Origin: Torreya grandis
Lineage: Eukaryota > Streptophyta > Pinopsida > Cupressales > Taxaceae
DNA: 64,000 bases
Reading direction: 5' to 3'
Assembly (NCBI GenBank): GCA_037957365.1
Contig: JARHVA010004250.1
Span: 320,501 to 384,500 of the forward strand
The position numbers and the translations under genes are program-made. Shown one piece after another: positions 12,183-24,345 of this stretch (positions are counted from its first letter, which is position 1; the number at the start of each line of letters is the position of its first letter). The notes below the pieces were generated by a model. That model was not told the origin of the DNA, did not search any database, and worked only from the letters and a program-made list of their open reading frames with translations.

Positions 12183-13381
12183 TTGTAATTTTTGAGTGAG
12201 GGATGTATTTTGTGAAGTGTATGAAATATTATAGGACTGAGAATGGTATTATGGATTAGTAAGATCTTAATCAATATTTTGTCTTATCCAATTGGAATTA
12301 TTCATTATATATCTAGGATTGAATTGAGTGGGAGGAACATGGTATTGATTATGATTAGAAGACACAATGGAAAGACATCATTATGGAAAATGAAGAAGCA
12401 TTTGATTTTATCTTAAGAATGGTTGATTATTTAGAACATATTGTTATGTATTAGATAAAACTTGATAAATATTAGAAGTATTTTGAGACACATTGGAATG
12501 GGGAAGTTGAAAAATTGATGGAATAGTTCATGGTTCAATGGGAACTTGTTGAGGATACCCCAAATTTTATAATTGTTTCAAAGTAATTCCCCCAAACAAA
12601 TTTGAAATAATGGGATTGTGGGATAGTTGATGGGGATTAGGAAATGTTCAAATTTCTCATACATTAGGTTGTGAAGACTCTATAAGTACCTTTTTTTTGG
12701 ATCCATTGATGTTTCAACATGAGGAAGTGGATCAATTATGGGATCTTTTATTTATGTTCAATTGGGGGATCAATAACTAGATTAATTATAAATACATAAA
12801 GGACATTAAATGTTTATTTAGATTTTTGTAATTTGGTGGAAATAATGGTTGATATTTTGTTTATAGACTCAAGTATTTCCTTCCCTTTTCTTGATGTTTT
12901 TGTATTTGTTGATGGTTGAACCTATTTGGGACTATAAAAAGAATAATGTGTATCATCGGTCCACTCAGTAATTATTATATGATTGGGTGTACATTGTGTT
13001 ATTTCTTACCTAATTATATTATCTATAGGTAAATAATGAGGGATTTTGGTTTCCATATCTATTAAATGCAAAAATTATTTTCTCTATCAACATATAATTG
13101 GTGATCACAATGGGTTTGAGCTACATCATAAAGAGGTGGCTCTTCTTCATATTTTAATTGATGAACTTCCATAAAATCTTGATCCAAGGATAATCATCCT
13201 CATATAATTATTTATCATATTTGTCTTACAAAAAGGGATCAATTTTATTTTGGATCCAATCATCCTCATAAGTGGTATTATAGGCCCTACCACTTTTAGT
13301 GTAACAAGGCATATTGGAACCAATCATTGGAAAATACATGGATAATAAATGATAAGTGTGATCAATTAATATAATAAGGGA
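12183..13381 (-). other. Element A leader and gag N-terminal region
   Basis: This lies between the gag core and the LTR on the minus strand. No domain was recognised and stops are frequent. A clean primer-binding site is not visible directly next to the LTR, unlike in element B. Confidence 0.4.
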
Positions 13382-14371
13382 TGTTAGTTCAAGAAATAAA
13401 ACTCAAATAAACACACTAACACTTACACTCCTATCCTATATACTAGGGAGAGATTAGTAACAAAAATTAAATGAAATCACAATAAAAACATAAAAAATAA
13501 TAACTTTTTTCCCTTTATTGGGATATCTAAATGGATTTTTTAAATGGCTTTCTCGACTTGTGAATCAATAAGTATTTGAAAGTGGAGGTTAATTTTCTCC
13601 TTCTCTCCTTGGCACCTTGGGTTTGATATGGCTTGGCCTAAGATTTTATCATTATAACACTACTTGTATGACTCTCATGAAGTAAATCTTGCATAATAAC
13701 TCTACAATATCCAAGCTTAGAAATGAAGAGATATGAAATTGTATTTATAGCATTAGGAATTAATTCTCACCCAAGGTAAGTCAAGGTTGAGTTTAGGCTT
13801 GGAATGGATTAAAACTAACCCTTGGTGAGTTAAAACTAACTCCATTAGAGTTAATAGTTATCAAGTAATTATGATTTGTAATTAATAGGCATGACTCTCA
13901 AATTAGATATTTTAGGATATTTTAAAAGAGCTTGACAAATCATAAGGCAATGATGAAAGGCTAGGATATTTTGAATTTTTGAATTTCTATTTTTAGATAT
14001 TTATTAATTGTAAATGGATAATTTAACTAGAAGGAATTTAATATTATTTAATTATATAATTGATTTTTATTAGCATTTTATATCTTTCAAGATGTGATTC
14101 AAGTGTTCAAGTACCCCACTTAATAGGTCCATAGGACAAATTGATAGTTTTGACTCCAAAAGGTGATTAGGGATGAATCTATGAGAGGTTATTATTGAAT
14201 ATAGTAGGATACCCTAATTAGGTATGTATTAATATGAATTTAAGATTTGATGAATGATGCATAAGAAAATTTGGGATATGTAGTGATTCCTAAGATTAAT
14301 TTTCAATGGTTGGTAGGAATTAGGCTGAAGTCTAGGTAGAATCCATTTGTGGCCAATTTTAGGTGTCTATA
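13382..14371 (-). repeat. LTR1, shared by elements A (5') and B (3')
   Basis: Read on the minus strand, the LTR starts TATAGACACC (TGTAGACACC in the copy at 34.64 kb) and ends ...CTAACA. It matches the copy at 33,690-34,644 along its whole length, including GAAATAAAACTCAAATAAA near one end and AGGTGTCTA at the other. Element A's gag follows downstream (left) and B's 3' region lies upstream (right), so one LTR serves both elements. Confidence 0.75.
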
Positions 14372-15907
14372 GCTTACCCATATATTGGAAGGTATTTCAA
14401 GATATAGGTCAACTAATGTCTTCTTAAAGAGTTAAAAGGTATTGTATGTCTATGAATTCAATGACAATGGATGAACTGTAGATGCCCCTCATGGGAATGG
14501 TCAACAAAAAGCATTGGAACATGGTCCCTTTAAAGGAGAAAATGATGGGACCAAAAATATAAAATGGGTGGAAGAGACTAATTTTCCCATAGGAATTTAT
14601 AATTAGTGGCATGATGTATTTCCCTAGTTGGGTAGACAAATAAGATGATTTGCCCATAGCCAATTATACAATTATAATCATTGACATAGGTATGACAAAA
14701 AAAGGTAATAATTTTCCCAAGGTAGTTAAAATCATTGAAAATAGGATTAGGGTAACAAGAGAATGATTTTCCAAAAGTTAGTTATAATCGTGAAAGGGAA
14801 AAATAATGATTTTACCATAGGTGGTTGTAATAATTGGTAGGATAAAAACATTCCCCAGTTTGGTAGATAGAGATAATGGTTTTCCCAAAGGTGGTTATAA
14901 GCATTACCATAATGAAAATTGGGCCTAGTTGGGAAAAATAAATAAAATATTTTTCCCAAACGTGATTATAATCATTAAACTTTAAATAGATCAAAATATA
15001 ATGATTTGTTGATAGGTGGTTACAATCATAGGCTCTACAAATGTTATAATACACAATGAAATGCCCAAAGGCAATTATAATCATTGAGCGAATGATGAGG
15101 GTATGATGACCAATTAGATAATGGGGATTATGAATTGAATCTATAGGCACAAAGTAAGATAATCTAGTATAGAGGAAAAATATGAACTTAGGAAACCTGC
15201 TAGTATGGAGATGCACGTCTTAACTAGCAATGAGGAAAAGTCTTTCACGAGTTAGTTACTCTATATGTGCGACATGATTTTAGTAGGGTGAGAATTTTTT
15301 AGGTGCCAATGAGAAGTATGATAGATGTATTATTTTTAATATTTATTGTGATAATTTTTACTATATCACATGATGGTAGGCATCATGATATAAAACACCA
15401 TGAGAACGTAGCTAAAATATACATAAGGACTAATAAATGATCTAATAAACAATTATAAATAATGCACTAATGATTAAAAACATAGTGAAAATGTTGGTGA
15501 CTTAATATGGATGGATTCAAGAATAATTTTTAATTAATCACACAATGAACACACATATAATGAGTCAAGGCACAATAATGAAAGCAAAAAAACATGCAAA
15601 TAAGCAAACAAACAAACAAAACACCAAGAAAAAAAGAACAAAAAAAAACAAATGGAATAAAAACAAATAATGGTTAAGTACAATGTTAGAAAAAATAGAG
15701 GACAAACAAGATGATTAATAGTGCCCTTAGGCAACAAGAGATAATAAAACAAAATAACAAAATGGGGGGAATAGAATAAGAGGAAGAGGGTGGTTGAGTT
15801 GATTTCAGATGCACTAGGCAAGTGAATGCTACCTACATAGTTTCATGGATGTAAGGTCCAACATAAACTTCAAGCCAAATTTAGTTTTCCCTTAATTTAA
15901 ACCAAGG
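14372..15907 (-). repeat. 3' non-coding region of B-type element, copy 1 (with ~60-bp minisatellite)
   Basis: This holds about nine degenerate units of 55-70 bases between about 14,570 and 15,110. Each is built on TTTTCCCAAAGGTGGTTAT / AATCATTGG and a Gly-loop-like spacer. Tat/Ogre-like elements are known to carry tandem repeats between pol and the 3' LTR. The right part (15.5-15.9 kb) is A-rich and non-coding. Confidence 0.7.
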
Positions 15908-16797
15908 TCTAAAAAAACATAAAATATAATAACTCTTTAACCTTCCTTGGGATCTCTAAATGTATTTATTGAATGGCTTGCTTAGTTTTTCCATCAAGAA
16001 GTCTTTGGAAATAAAGCTTGTTTGGCTCATTCTCTCCTTGGCATCATGTTTTTGATGTTTATTAGATTAATATTTGAGCATTATAACACTAATCTTATGA
16101 AATATTTGATGTCATTTATGCATAATAACTTTACACCAAAAATATCTTATGGTTCAATAGCCATGGCCTTGTATTTATAGCCTTAGGAATTAACTCTCAC
16201 CCAAGGTATGTCAAGGTTGAGTTTAGGCTTGAAATGAGTACAAACTAAACCTAAGTGAATTCAAAATAACTATAGTAGAGTCAATATTTTTCAATTAATT
16301 ATGATTTTTAATTATCAGGCATGGATCTCAAATTAGATATTTTAAGATATTTTCAAATATCTTGACAAATCATAAAGGAAATGATGAAAGGCTAGGATAT
16401 TCTAAATTTTTAAATTTCCCCTTTTAGATATTTATTAATTTCAAATGGATAATTCAACTAGGAATTTAATCTTTTTTATCTTGTTAATTGATTTTGAATA
16501 GCATTTTATCTATTTCAATATTTTATCACATGTGCAAGTGACCCATTTAATAGGTCCATAGGCCAAATTGATAGTTGTGATGTTGCAAAGTGATTAGAGA
16601 TGAATCTATAAGAGTTTATTATTGAATATGATAAAATACCCTAATTAGGTATGTATCAACATGATTTTGAGCTTTGATGAATGATACATAAGCAAATTGG
16701 GTCATTTAGTGATTCCTAAACTTAATTTGCAATGGTTGGTAGGATTCAGTCTAAAGTCTACATGAGAGCTAGTTGTGGCCAATTTTAGATGTCTAAA
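15908..16797 (-). repeat. LTR2, partial copy lacking one end
   Basis: It matches LTR1 except that the last ~100 bases (minus-strand sense) are missing. The left border joins the 3'-region copy directly instead of a TGTTA... end. It is explained by the tandem duplication rather than by a separate insertion. Confidence 0.7.
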
Positions 16798-18335
16798 GTT
16801 TTCCCTTATTTGGGAAGGTGTTTCAAGATATAATCATAATGATTTATTATCAAAGATTGAAAAGGTCTTATATGCTTATGATTTCAATGGTAATGGATGA
16901 ATTGTAGATGCCCCCTCGAGGGAGAGATCAACAAAAAGGGTCGGTGATTGGTCCATTAAAAGGAAGAATTAATGGGACCAAAAACATAAAATGGGTGGAA
17001 AAGATTTATTTTACCATAGGTGTTTATAATCAGTGGTATATGGAGCTACCCTAGTTGGGTAGAGAAATAAGATGATTTGCCCATAGGTAGTTATAATTAT
17101 TGGCATAAGTGGGACATAAAAAGGTAATGATTTTCCCAAAGTTAGTTATAATCATTAAAAAAAGGATTATTGAAACAAGAGAATGATTTTCCCAAAGGTG
17201 GATATAATCATAAAAGGCAAAACAATGACTTGCACATAGGTAGTTATAATCATTGGTAAGATAAAAACATGCCCCAGTTGAGTATAGAGATAATGGTTTT
17301 CCCGAAGGTATTTACAATAATTATCATAATTAAAATGTGCTCTAGTTTGATGGAAGAAGGAAAATGATATGCCCAAAGGTGGGTATAATCATTAACCTCT
17401 AAATAGATCAAAACATAATTATTTTCTCATAGGTGGTTATAATCATTATTTTAGTGGGTGGGATGATACACAATGATTTACTAAAGGCAATTAGAATTAT
17501 TGGCATCATAAGTTGGATGAGATATAATGAATTGCCCAAAGGCAGTAATAATCATTGGTACTATAATGATGGAAAATTGGTACAAAAGAGAAAGATGAAT
17601 TTGGCCAACCTACTAGTATGGAGATGCACATCCTAACTATCAAGGATTAAAATTATTTCATTATTTAAATACTCTATATGTGATAATTATTTGGGTAGAT
17701 TAGGGTTTTTTTAGGTGCCAAGGAGATATATTATGGTTACATTTCTTATAAGACTTCCTAATCTAATTTTTGTTGTAGTATGTGACAGTATGCATCATGA
17801 TATAAAACACCATGAAAACATATCCTAAATATGCATAAGGACTAACACATAATCCAATAAATAATGGAAAACAATGTACTAATGATAAAAATTATGATGA
17901 TAACATTAACACATAAATATGGATGGATTCAAGAATAATGCATAAGGAATCACCCAATGAATGCACATAGATTGAATCAAGGCACACCAACAGAATAAAA
18001 AATATAGGTAAACAAGAAAATAAATATAAACATAAAACACCTACAAACAAAAATAAAAATAGATTAAAACAAAGCAATGAGAACAAAAGGAAATAAACAC
18101 AAATAATGGTCAATCATAATGTTAGTGAAAATAAAATACAAACAAGATGACAATCATTGCCCCTAGGTTATAGGAGACAAAGGAGAAAACAAATAGAAAT
18201 GGGGAAAACAAAAGAAAGAGAATAGGGTGGCCAAATTGATTACAAATGCACTAGGCAAGTGGATGTTTCCTATATAGTTTCATGGATGCAATACCCAACA
18301 TAAAATTTAGGCCAAATGTAGTTCTCCTAAGAAAT
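16798..18335 (-). repeat. 3' non-coding region, copy 2 (with ~60-bp minisatellite)
   Basis: This is homologous to 14,372-15,907. About ten units with GGTGGTTATAATCATT-like cores lie between about 17,010 and 17,550. Open reading frames in it are artefacts of the repeat. Confidence 0.7.
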
Positions 18336-19400
18336 GAGATAGAAGAAAATGATGATGAGGAAAAACATTATTGATGTTATAAATGAATATGGGAATGGTC
18401 TCATAAAATGGTGAGTGCATGCAATGTGAGGATAATAAGGATGGGGAAACTAAATGAAAAGTGGTTTCTTGTGATATCGATAGGGATCCCAAAATCCTTA
18501 AGGCAAAGAAGTAGTTATTGTTTAGGATTTCATAGAGTTATTTTCAAATGTTTTTGGAATTTTTAGAGCATCTCAACTTGGTGGAGGATTACAAAATACT
18601 AAATGGTCTAAGATCATAAAATGACAAAAGTGGTCAAAATTGAAATTGCTCAAAAAATGGTGAGATCATGGCAAAGGAGTGACTGAGCTGACCTCAACAT
18701 GAATTGAGCACTACCCACGAAGTCATAAGATGGGACTTCAAGTCACTGTAGCTTTGCATTATAGTGAAAAAATCTAACTAGGTAGCATCAAATTCTCAAA
18801 ATAGGAAATGCCATAGTACAACATAGGAATGGAAAGGTGGTACTTCAAGGAATGATAAATAGTTTACTCCCTAGTTTACCCATGGGTGGTTAAAAGTAGG
18901 AAATAATGACATAGGTCAATAATACCAATTTTACCATGGGTAGTCATAATTAGTAGCATGATGGTAGTAACCTAATTTTCCCAAAAGTGGTTATAATCAA
19001 TAGTAATTAAATGAAATGAAAAAAATGAAGGATGTAACTTACAATCCATGGTCATACTACTCTAGATAACAACCTCTATCTAGAATATTAAATCAACTAT
19101 TAAAACTTGATCAGAATATTCTTATTGAAAGTGCCTATGGAACTAATTAAATGGAACCAAGGTAAAAGTGTTGGTTAGGGAGGGTTAAATAACTTGGTTA
19201 AAAGGAAAGGTATAGTAAAATTTTATATGGTAGAATGGTATAGTAAAAATAATAATGTCAATATTATGGTACCACAAAAATGTTCATCATAGACAATACC
19301 TCAAGTCTCTCAAGTGAAGTAATACTTGAGGTGTATAATGTTTATTGGTTAATCAAGTTCATCCCCATATATTGTAGAGATCTTGTATGCTCCAAATACA
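18336..19400 (-). other. Unique part of the 3' region of element B
   Basis: There is no coding signal. Three more units of the same minisatellite family occur at about 18,880-19,000 (CCATGGGTGGTTA, CCATGGGTAGTCATAAT, CCCAAAAGTGGTTATAATCA), so the minisatellite once extended through this part. Confidence 0.55.
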
Positions 19401-20165
19401 TAATATGAAATAATGATATAGGGGCCTATCTTGTTGGGTTTGAACTTACCCTTATGCTTCTTTTCAATTTTGGTATTATATTAGTTTTGTTTGAGAACAA
19501 AGTCACCAAGATTGAATTATTTGTGTTTGACCTATTTATTATAGTATCCATAGAGTCTGTTCTAGTATGCTTAAAGGTTATTTACTATGGACATTTGTTT
19601 CTCATAAAGTAAATCCATATCTTCTAGGTGAGCTACATGATAATCTTCATTATCTAGAACATGTCTCAAATAAATACACAAAGAAGGTAACTTGACCTTA
19701 ATGCAAAGAATTGCCTCAGTCTATACATGAGGAAATAGGGAGTGGATCCTATTAGGGTAAGGTAATTAGTGTGGTATGACCAGAGGGCATGAAATATTTT
19801 TGGGTGTGAAATATTTAGAGGTGTCAGTTGTAGCTAGTGACATTGACAATATTTTTAAGGGTTTTGACAATGGTTTTGTTAGATGCTTCTACTTGGTTGT
19901 TACCTTGTGGGTCATATGCCATATAAAAATGTTGAGTAATGTTTTACTAAACACAAAACAATTTAACATCATTTTTTTAATCATCTACCATTATTAGATA
20001 TAATATTAGATGGGATACCATAGTAGAAAATGAAATGGTTAAATATGAATTTGGAAATTTGATTCCAAGTCACATAATTCAGGGGTATAGCTTCTACCCA
20101 CTTAGTGAAATATTCAGTAGTGGTAAGGATGTGTTTATGGCCATTAGATAAGGTAGGATTAATTT
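19400..20165 (-). pseudogene. Element B integrase catalytic core
   Basis: On the minus strand the sequence reads WGLDLIGKINPTLSNGHKHI, then EYFTKWVEAIPLNYVTWNQI, then YYGIPSNIISNNGR. This is the rve integrase core, with the first catalytic Asp in GLDLIG. The second, expected in 'I.SDNG', is changed to Asn (SNNG). Beyond this point frames shift repeatedly (SRSI.QNHCQNP, then GSTPYFLMYRLRQ), and the Glu region cannot be read cleanly. Integrase joins the cDNA to host DNA. The lost Asp and the frameshifts make this copy dead. Confidence 0.8.
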
Positions 20166-20194
20166 TCCCAATGAGATCGAGGCCCCATATAGCA

Positions 20195-20410
20195 AATGGC
20201 TATGGTGTAAGCATTATATTTAGAGTTTTGAGTGGGTGATGAATTTGATTGACATGCCTTTGACATTTGTCACATATTTTAACATAAGCATTTTCATCTA
20301 CATCTATAGTTTGCCAATAGTAACAAGTTCTTAGGAGATTTTTAGCTAGAACAATCCTGCTAGTGTGGGCTCTACATACTCCTTCATGAACTTCATGTAA
20401 CACTAATGTT
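20195..20410 (-). pseudogene. Element B integrase zinc-binding domain
   Basis: A 67-codon open stretch contains HEGVCRAHTSRIVLAKNLLR, then YYWQTIDVDENAYVKI and CDKCQRH. The His-His-Cys-Cys zinc module of retroviral-type integrases is intact here. It sits directly before the core domain at 19.4-20.16 kb, in the expected order. Confidence 0.85.
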
Positions 20411-20689
20411 GATTCTACCGAATTTAAATAATTAAATAGAGTTTCATCAAAGTTTTGGTGGTAAAGGGTTGGTCCAAGTAAGGTGTATCATGTGGCATGG
20501 TGGGTAAAAGCTTTAGATTATTTATATGATAGGTCAAGTTGCATAATATGGTCATGACAATATGTAAAAGGGTCATAATACAATATAGATCTAGGATCAT
20601 CAATATCATAAATCAATGTAATAGTTAAAGGTTTATGAGTTAGTGCTAGAATATTTTTAATGAGGAATTGATATTAATTTGCCTTGTCT
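20411..20689 (-). other. RNase H to integrase linker of element B
   Basis: Protein-like minus-strand phrases (KPLTITLIYDIDDPRSIL) connect the second RNase H to integrase. No separate domain was seen. Confidence 0.5.
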
Positions 20690-21095
20690 AGATGACAAAT
20701 CAAAGAGCCAATGGTGTACATAGAATCTATTATTTTTTTACTAGCCCTTGGTGTGTGTTCAAACTATAAATCAATAATTTATTGTTTGAGAGTGTCAATC
20801 ATGGCCTTGTATGACACTAAATTATCATCCTTGGTGTGAAAGTGGTATGTAACCTAATTAATGATTAAATGAGAATCACCGTAAACCTTGAGATGTTGAT
20901 TATTACATTGTACTACCTAATGAAGCCATACAATGAGATTTTCATATTCAACCATGTTATTATTACAAATGAATTTGATCTAAAATGATTTAGGGATAAG
21001 ACCCCCTATGGTGTAATAAACAATAGGCCAGCCCCCGATCCATGTGCTGTGAATCATCCATCAAAATATATCTTCTACTACTTCTCCTCAAGAGA
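20690..21095 (-). pseudogene. Element B additional (archaeal-type) RNase H
   Basis: Minus-strand frames read KIYFDG.FTAHGSGAGLLF, then NNNMVEYENLIVWLH, then LKVYGDSHLIIN, and finally FEHTPRASKKIIDSMYTIGS. These match the RVT_3-type RNase HI order: D in YFDG, E in N.AEYEAL, D in YGDS, and the 'PR..N..ADA' end where the last acidic residue remains as D. Plant Tat-lineage elements are known to carry such a second RNase H. Here it follows the RT-linked RNase H and precedes integrase. It would help remove RNA during cDNA synthesis. Stops and shifts inactivate it. Confidence 0.8.
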
Positions 21096-21169
21096 TGTTT
21101 CAATGATGGTCAAAATGGACTCATCTAGGAATTACAAATTTAAAAGTGTTATATTTATAAGGGGAGATG

Positions 21170-21640
21170 TAGCAAGTTGATCTACAAGTACTTATCCCTT
21201 GATAACCTTCTCGTTGACATATTCTATCTCAAACTCACTCAGAAGCATGATCTATTTGATCATGTGGCCAAGTAACGTTGTCTTGAATAGTAGATACTTG
21301 AGTAGATCTACTTTGGAAATAACCATGGTCTTGTTGTTTAACATGTAATGTTACAGTTTCTAAGCTATAAAGACCATAGCTAAATAATATTTTTCTATAG
21401 GTGTATAGTTATGTTCATATGTGAGTAGTATATGGCTTAAATAGTAAATGGAATGTTCTTTTTCATTGTCATCATGTTGAGATAGAAGTTCCCCTAGGGA
21501 TTTATCTATGGCTGACATGTATAGTAAAAATGACTTTCCTGGCATAAGTAGCAACAAAATAAGCAAATTGGCAAGATACTCCTTCAAATGATGGAAGGCT
21601 TTCTGGCATTCTTGATCCCACTAAAATGTGACACCCTTAT
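21170..21640 (-). pseudogene. Element B RT-linked RNase H domain
   Basis: A 75-codon open stretch includes PGKSFLLYMSAIDKSLGELL, then NEKEHSIYYLSHILLTYEHN and YTPIEKYYLAMVF. It continues as NNKTMVISKVDLLKYLL and EFEIEYVNEKVIKG. This is the gypsy RNase H that follows the RT thumb. The 'LYISA.D.S.G' start and 'Y.PIEK..LA.VFA' block are typical of the Tat lineage. Isolated stops interrupt it. Confidence 0.85.
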
Positions 21641-22450
21641 TTATTAAGTATGTAAATGGATGTCACATGTTGTAAATATGAGAAATGAAGCATTTGATAG
21701 ACTAGATATTTCCCTATAAACTATGGAGTTGCTTTAAATTAGAAGGTGGTGGGATATTGGTAATGGCTTGTACTTTGGTAGGATCAACTTCAATGCCTCT
21801 ACGAGACATAATTAAGCCAATTAATTTGACTGAAGTAACTCCAAAAACACACTTATTATGATTAAACTTGACCTTGTATTCATGAAATCTTTAAAATATT
21901 ATTTATAGTGTAGTTGGATGATTACCCCTAGTATTTGATTTACCTAGTATGTCATTGATATAGTCTTTAACAATGTCATGAATCATATCATGGAATATGA
22001 TGGTCATGTCTCTTTGGTATGTGACCCCAGCATTTTTGAGACCAAATAGAATAACCTAATAATAAAACATTCCCCATGGAATTGTCAACACTATTTTATG
22101 TTGGCCTTCTACTGTAATACTGATTTGGTTGTATCCTAAAAATCCATCTATCAGTGAAAGCATTTTGTACCTAGTTATGGAGTCAATAATAATGTCAATG
22201 TTTAGAAGAGAAAATTCATCCCTTAAGTAGGCCTTTTTTATATCTCTAAAAAATTTACAAATTTTGATTCCTTCTAACTTCTTACTGATTGACACAACAT
22301 TCAAGATCTACTCTAAATAGTTGATCTATCAAGTACATCTTACTTCTAAGAGTTTTTCTAACTCTTTCTTTACTAATAAAATAATATGAGGATGCATCTT
22401 GTGCAATTATTACTTTATGGGTTTGGCATCAGGATGTATAATAAGATGGT
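21641..22450 (-). pseudogene. Element B reverse transcriptase
   Basis: Minus-strand order: fingers (DIKKAYLRDEFSLLNID), palm (LSLIDGFLGYNQISI, then TIPWGMFYY), then FGLKNAGVTYQRDMTIIFHD. The catalytic loop reads YINDIL where gypsy RTs have YVDDIL, so one catalytic Asp is Asn. The thumb follows with KCVFGVTSVKLIGLIMSRRG, IEVDPTKVQAI and an SLKQL-like block. An 82-codon open stretch (22,056-22,304) covers fingers and palm, and stops lie elsewhere. It copied RNA to cDNA, and this copy cannot be active. Confidence 0.88.
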
Positions 22451-24060
22451 GTACAACCAATGTAGGGTCCAAACCTAGCATGTCTATGTAAGCCCAAGAA
22501 AATATGTCAATAAATTCCCTTTGAAGGGATCTAAAGATGTCACATTATTCCTTAGTGAGGGATGCACCTAATTTGATCCATTTTAGGTCATCTAGAGTCT
22601 TTATGTTGACTTTTGTAGTGTCCTCCACAAGGAGAGTCAAACCATCTTCCATAATGGTTGGCAAATATTTAAATTATCTTGTAATGGCAAAGTTCTTTGT
22701 TTGGACAGGTTCGTAAAGTTCCCCTAGGCAAGACAAGTCAAAATCTCCCAATGGTAAGTATGGCCATGTGACAAACACTATTGAAAACTCTTGAATGATT
22801 CAGTCTAAGCTATGTTGCTCTTTAGAATTAAACTTTGACCCATAGGCAAGTTCATTATTAGTGGTCTCTTGAGTTATGTATGAGGAAAGGTGAATGTTCC
22901 CATGTAATGGTGCCTAAAATAGGTTGTCATCAGAATATTGGCCTATCTCTTTACTTTTACCATGGTATAAAAGAACCTCAAAGAGGTTTTGACTTTGGGA
23001 CCTTAATATTATATTTAGTTATTTGTGGATAAGGATGTTCACCTATTCTCCAAAATAGGTTATAGGATCTAGTTTGATTAAGAATCTTTGTTTGTGGTAT
23101 CCCAATAGAAAATTGTCTCCTAGGCCTAAAAAATCAAAAAATGCTTCATCATTATCAAATTTATCTATATGTACTATGGATTCCTATTGTTCCCAAGCTA
23201 TAAGTTGAGCGTGATATAGAGAAAGTAAATTGTGTCAGTTGATTGGGGTAAGAGTACAAATGGCATGAGTGTCAAACAGATTGGTATTGGCTAGGTCTTA
23301 ATAAATTATATGATTGGACTTTACTTTGTTATTTTCATCATCATCACTAGTTTTTTCCTTGAAACACAAATAAAATATGTGGGGTCAACCCTAGGTGATT
23401 TAAATTTGAGACTATAGGTTCCCTTATATTGAGTCATGGATATTGGTTGAAGTATTCCCTACTTATTTAGACCAAGACCTCATCTTTCATAGCCATAATT
23501 ATCCATGATCATATTAGGAATGGGATACATGTCATTTTTATAATACTCAACTAGTTTTTCATTATGTAACCATGATTCATCATTTGCAAGTGGGTCTTGT
23601 TCTTGGCTAGTGGCTGGTGTGAAAATGATAGGAGTTGGACTATGTAAGTTGCCCTTTTCTTTTTGTTTCCATTTCATGCAAGGTGGCTTAGATTTAGGTC
23701 TTCCATATGACTTGGGGTTATGTGGAAGATTGGTAATGTGGAATGTATCATGGGTCAAATATAATCCTAGGTCATTAGATGTGATGGTAAAATGATTAGA
23801 CATTTCATGAGGTGGCATATGGGAAGATTAATCAAGGGTATCTAGGTTAATGTAATTGGACTCTAACAAATAAATAAGTATTTTTTTATCCTTATACTAT
23901 TTAGGAATTATATTTAATCCAAAATGGTAGTTATAGCTTTCGTACTCAACCTCTAAATGTTTACAATGTTCATAGAGCTAAAAATCTTTGTGAATGATGA
24001 CCTCCATGCCTAATTGAAATAAATTGATACATTGGTGCAATGTTGAAGGGATTTCACAAA
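22451..24060 (-). pseudogene. Element B protease-to-RT linker
   Basis: Protein-like sequence on the minus strand carries many stops. It has an open stretch at 23,480-23,818 (MPPHEMSNHFTITSNDLGL ... NPKSYGRPKSKPP), an acidic part (FDDDEAFFDFLGLGDNFLLG), and, before the RT, LQREFIDIFSWAYIDMLGLD and HHLIIHPDAKPIK. The 'DVFAWSY.DM.G.D...V.H.L' phrase is the known lead-in to plant gypsy RTs. Confidence 0.7.
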
Positions 24061-24345
24061 TTTATTGTATCCAAGGTCTACCCAAAATCAAATTATATGA
24101 CAAATCTAGGTTTAAAACATGGCATATTGTATTGTAGGATAAAGGCACAATGATAAATGACAAGTTGATTGTGCCTTGTGATTCTCTCTCTTCATTGTCA
24201 TAGGCCTTGATTGTGATCATTTTTGGATAGAGATCATCTAATTTATATTCAAGAATCTTGATGAGCTTAAACGACACAATATTTAGGATTGATCTATTAT
24301 CTATGAGGACATGATTCACTTTATACTACATAATGACAACTTCAA
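24061..24345 (-). pseudogene. Element B aspartic protease
   Basis: An 85-codon open stretch reads NHVLIDNRSILNIVSFKLIK, then MITIKAYDNEERESQGTI and CHVLNLDLSYNLILGRPWIQ. It is a retropepsin-like protease with a C-terminal YNLILGRPW motif. The active-site IDNGS seen in related copies (element A) is IDNRS here, so the glycine of the triad is lost. It lies between gag and RT as expected. Confidence 0.85.

Larger units (their letters stand above)
13485..18335. repeat. 2.43-kb tandem duplication (LTR part plus 3' region)
   Basis: Segment 13,485-15,907 is repeated as 15,908-18,335 in the same order, with an offset near 2.43 kb. Matching landmarks are GGGAT.TCTAAATG (13,520/15,950), AGGCATGGATCTCAAATTAGA-type words, AATGGATGAA.TGTAGATGCCCC (14,467/16,897), the ~60-bp repeats, and the closing GCCAAAT.TAGTT.TCC (15,877/18,311). 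The copies have diverged by substitutions and small indels, so the duplication is old. Confidence 0.8.

Noticed and set aside
14424..15216. Minus-strand reading frames of 70-134 codons
   Set aside because: They run through the ~60-bp minisatellite and repeat its translation. This is a repeat artefact, not a gene.
15534..15821. 95-codon minus-strand hydrophobic frame that looks like a membrane protein
   Set aside because: The stretch is antisense to an A-rich part of the duplicated 3' region. The second copy (17,892-18,113) has a similar frame with differing length, and composition alone explains both.
15908..16797. Separate solo LTR insertion
   Set aside because: Flanking sequences are themselves duplicated and the left end is missing, so a tandem duplication explains it better.
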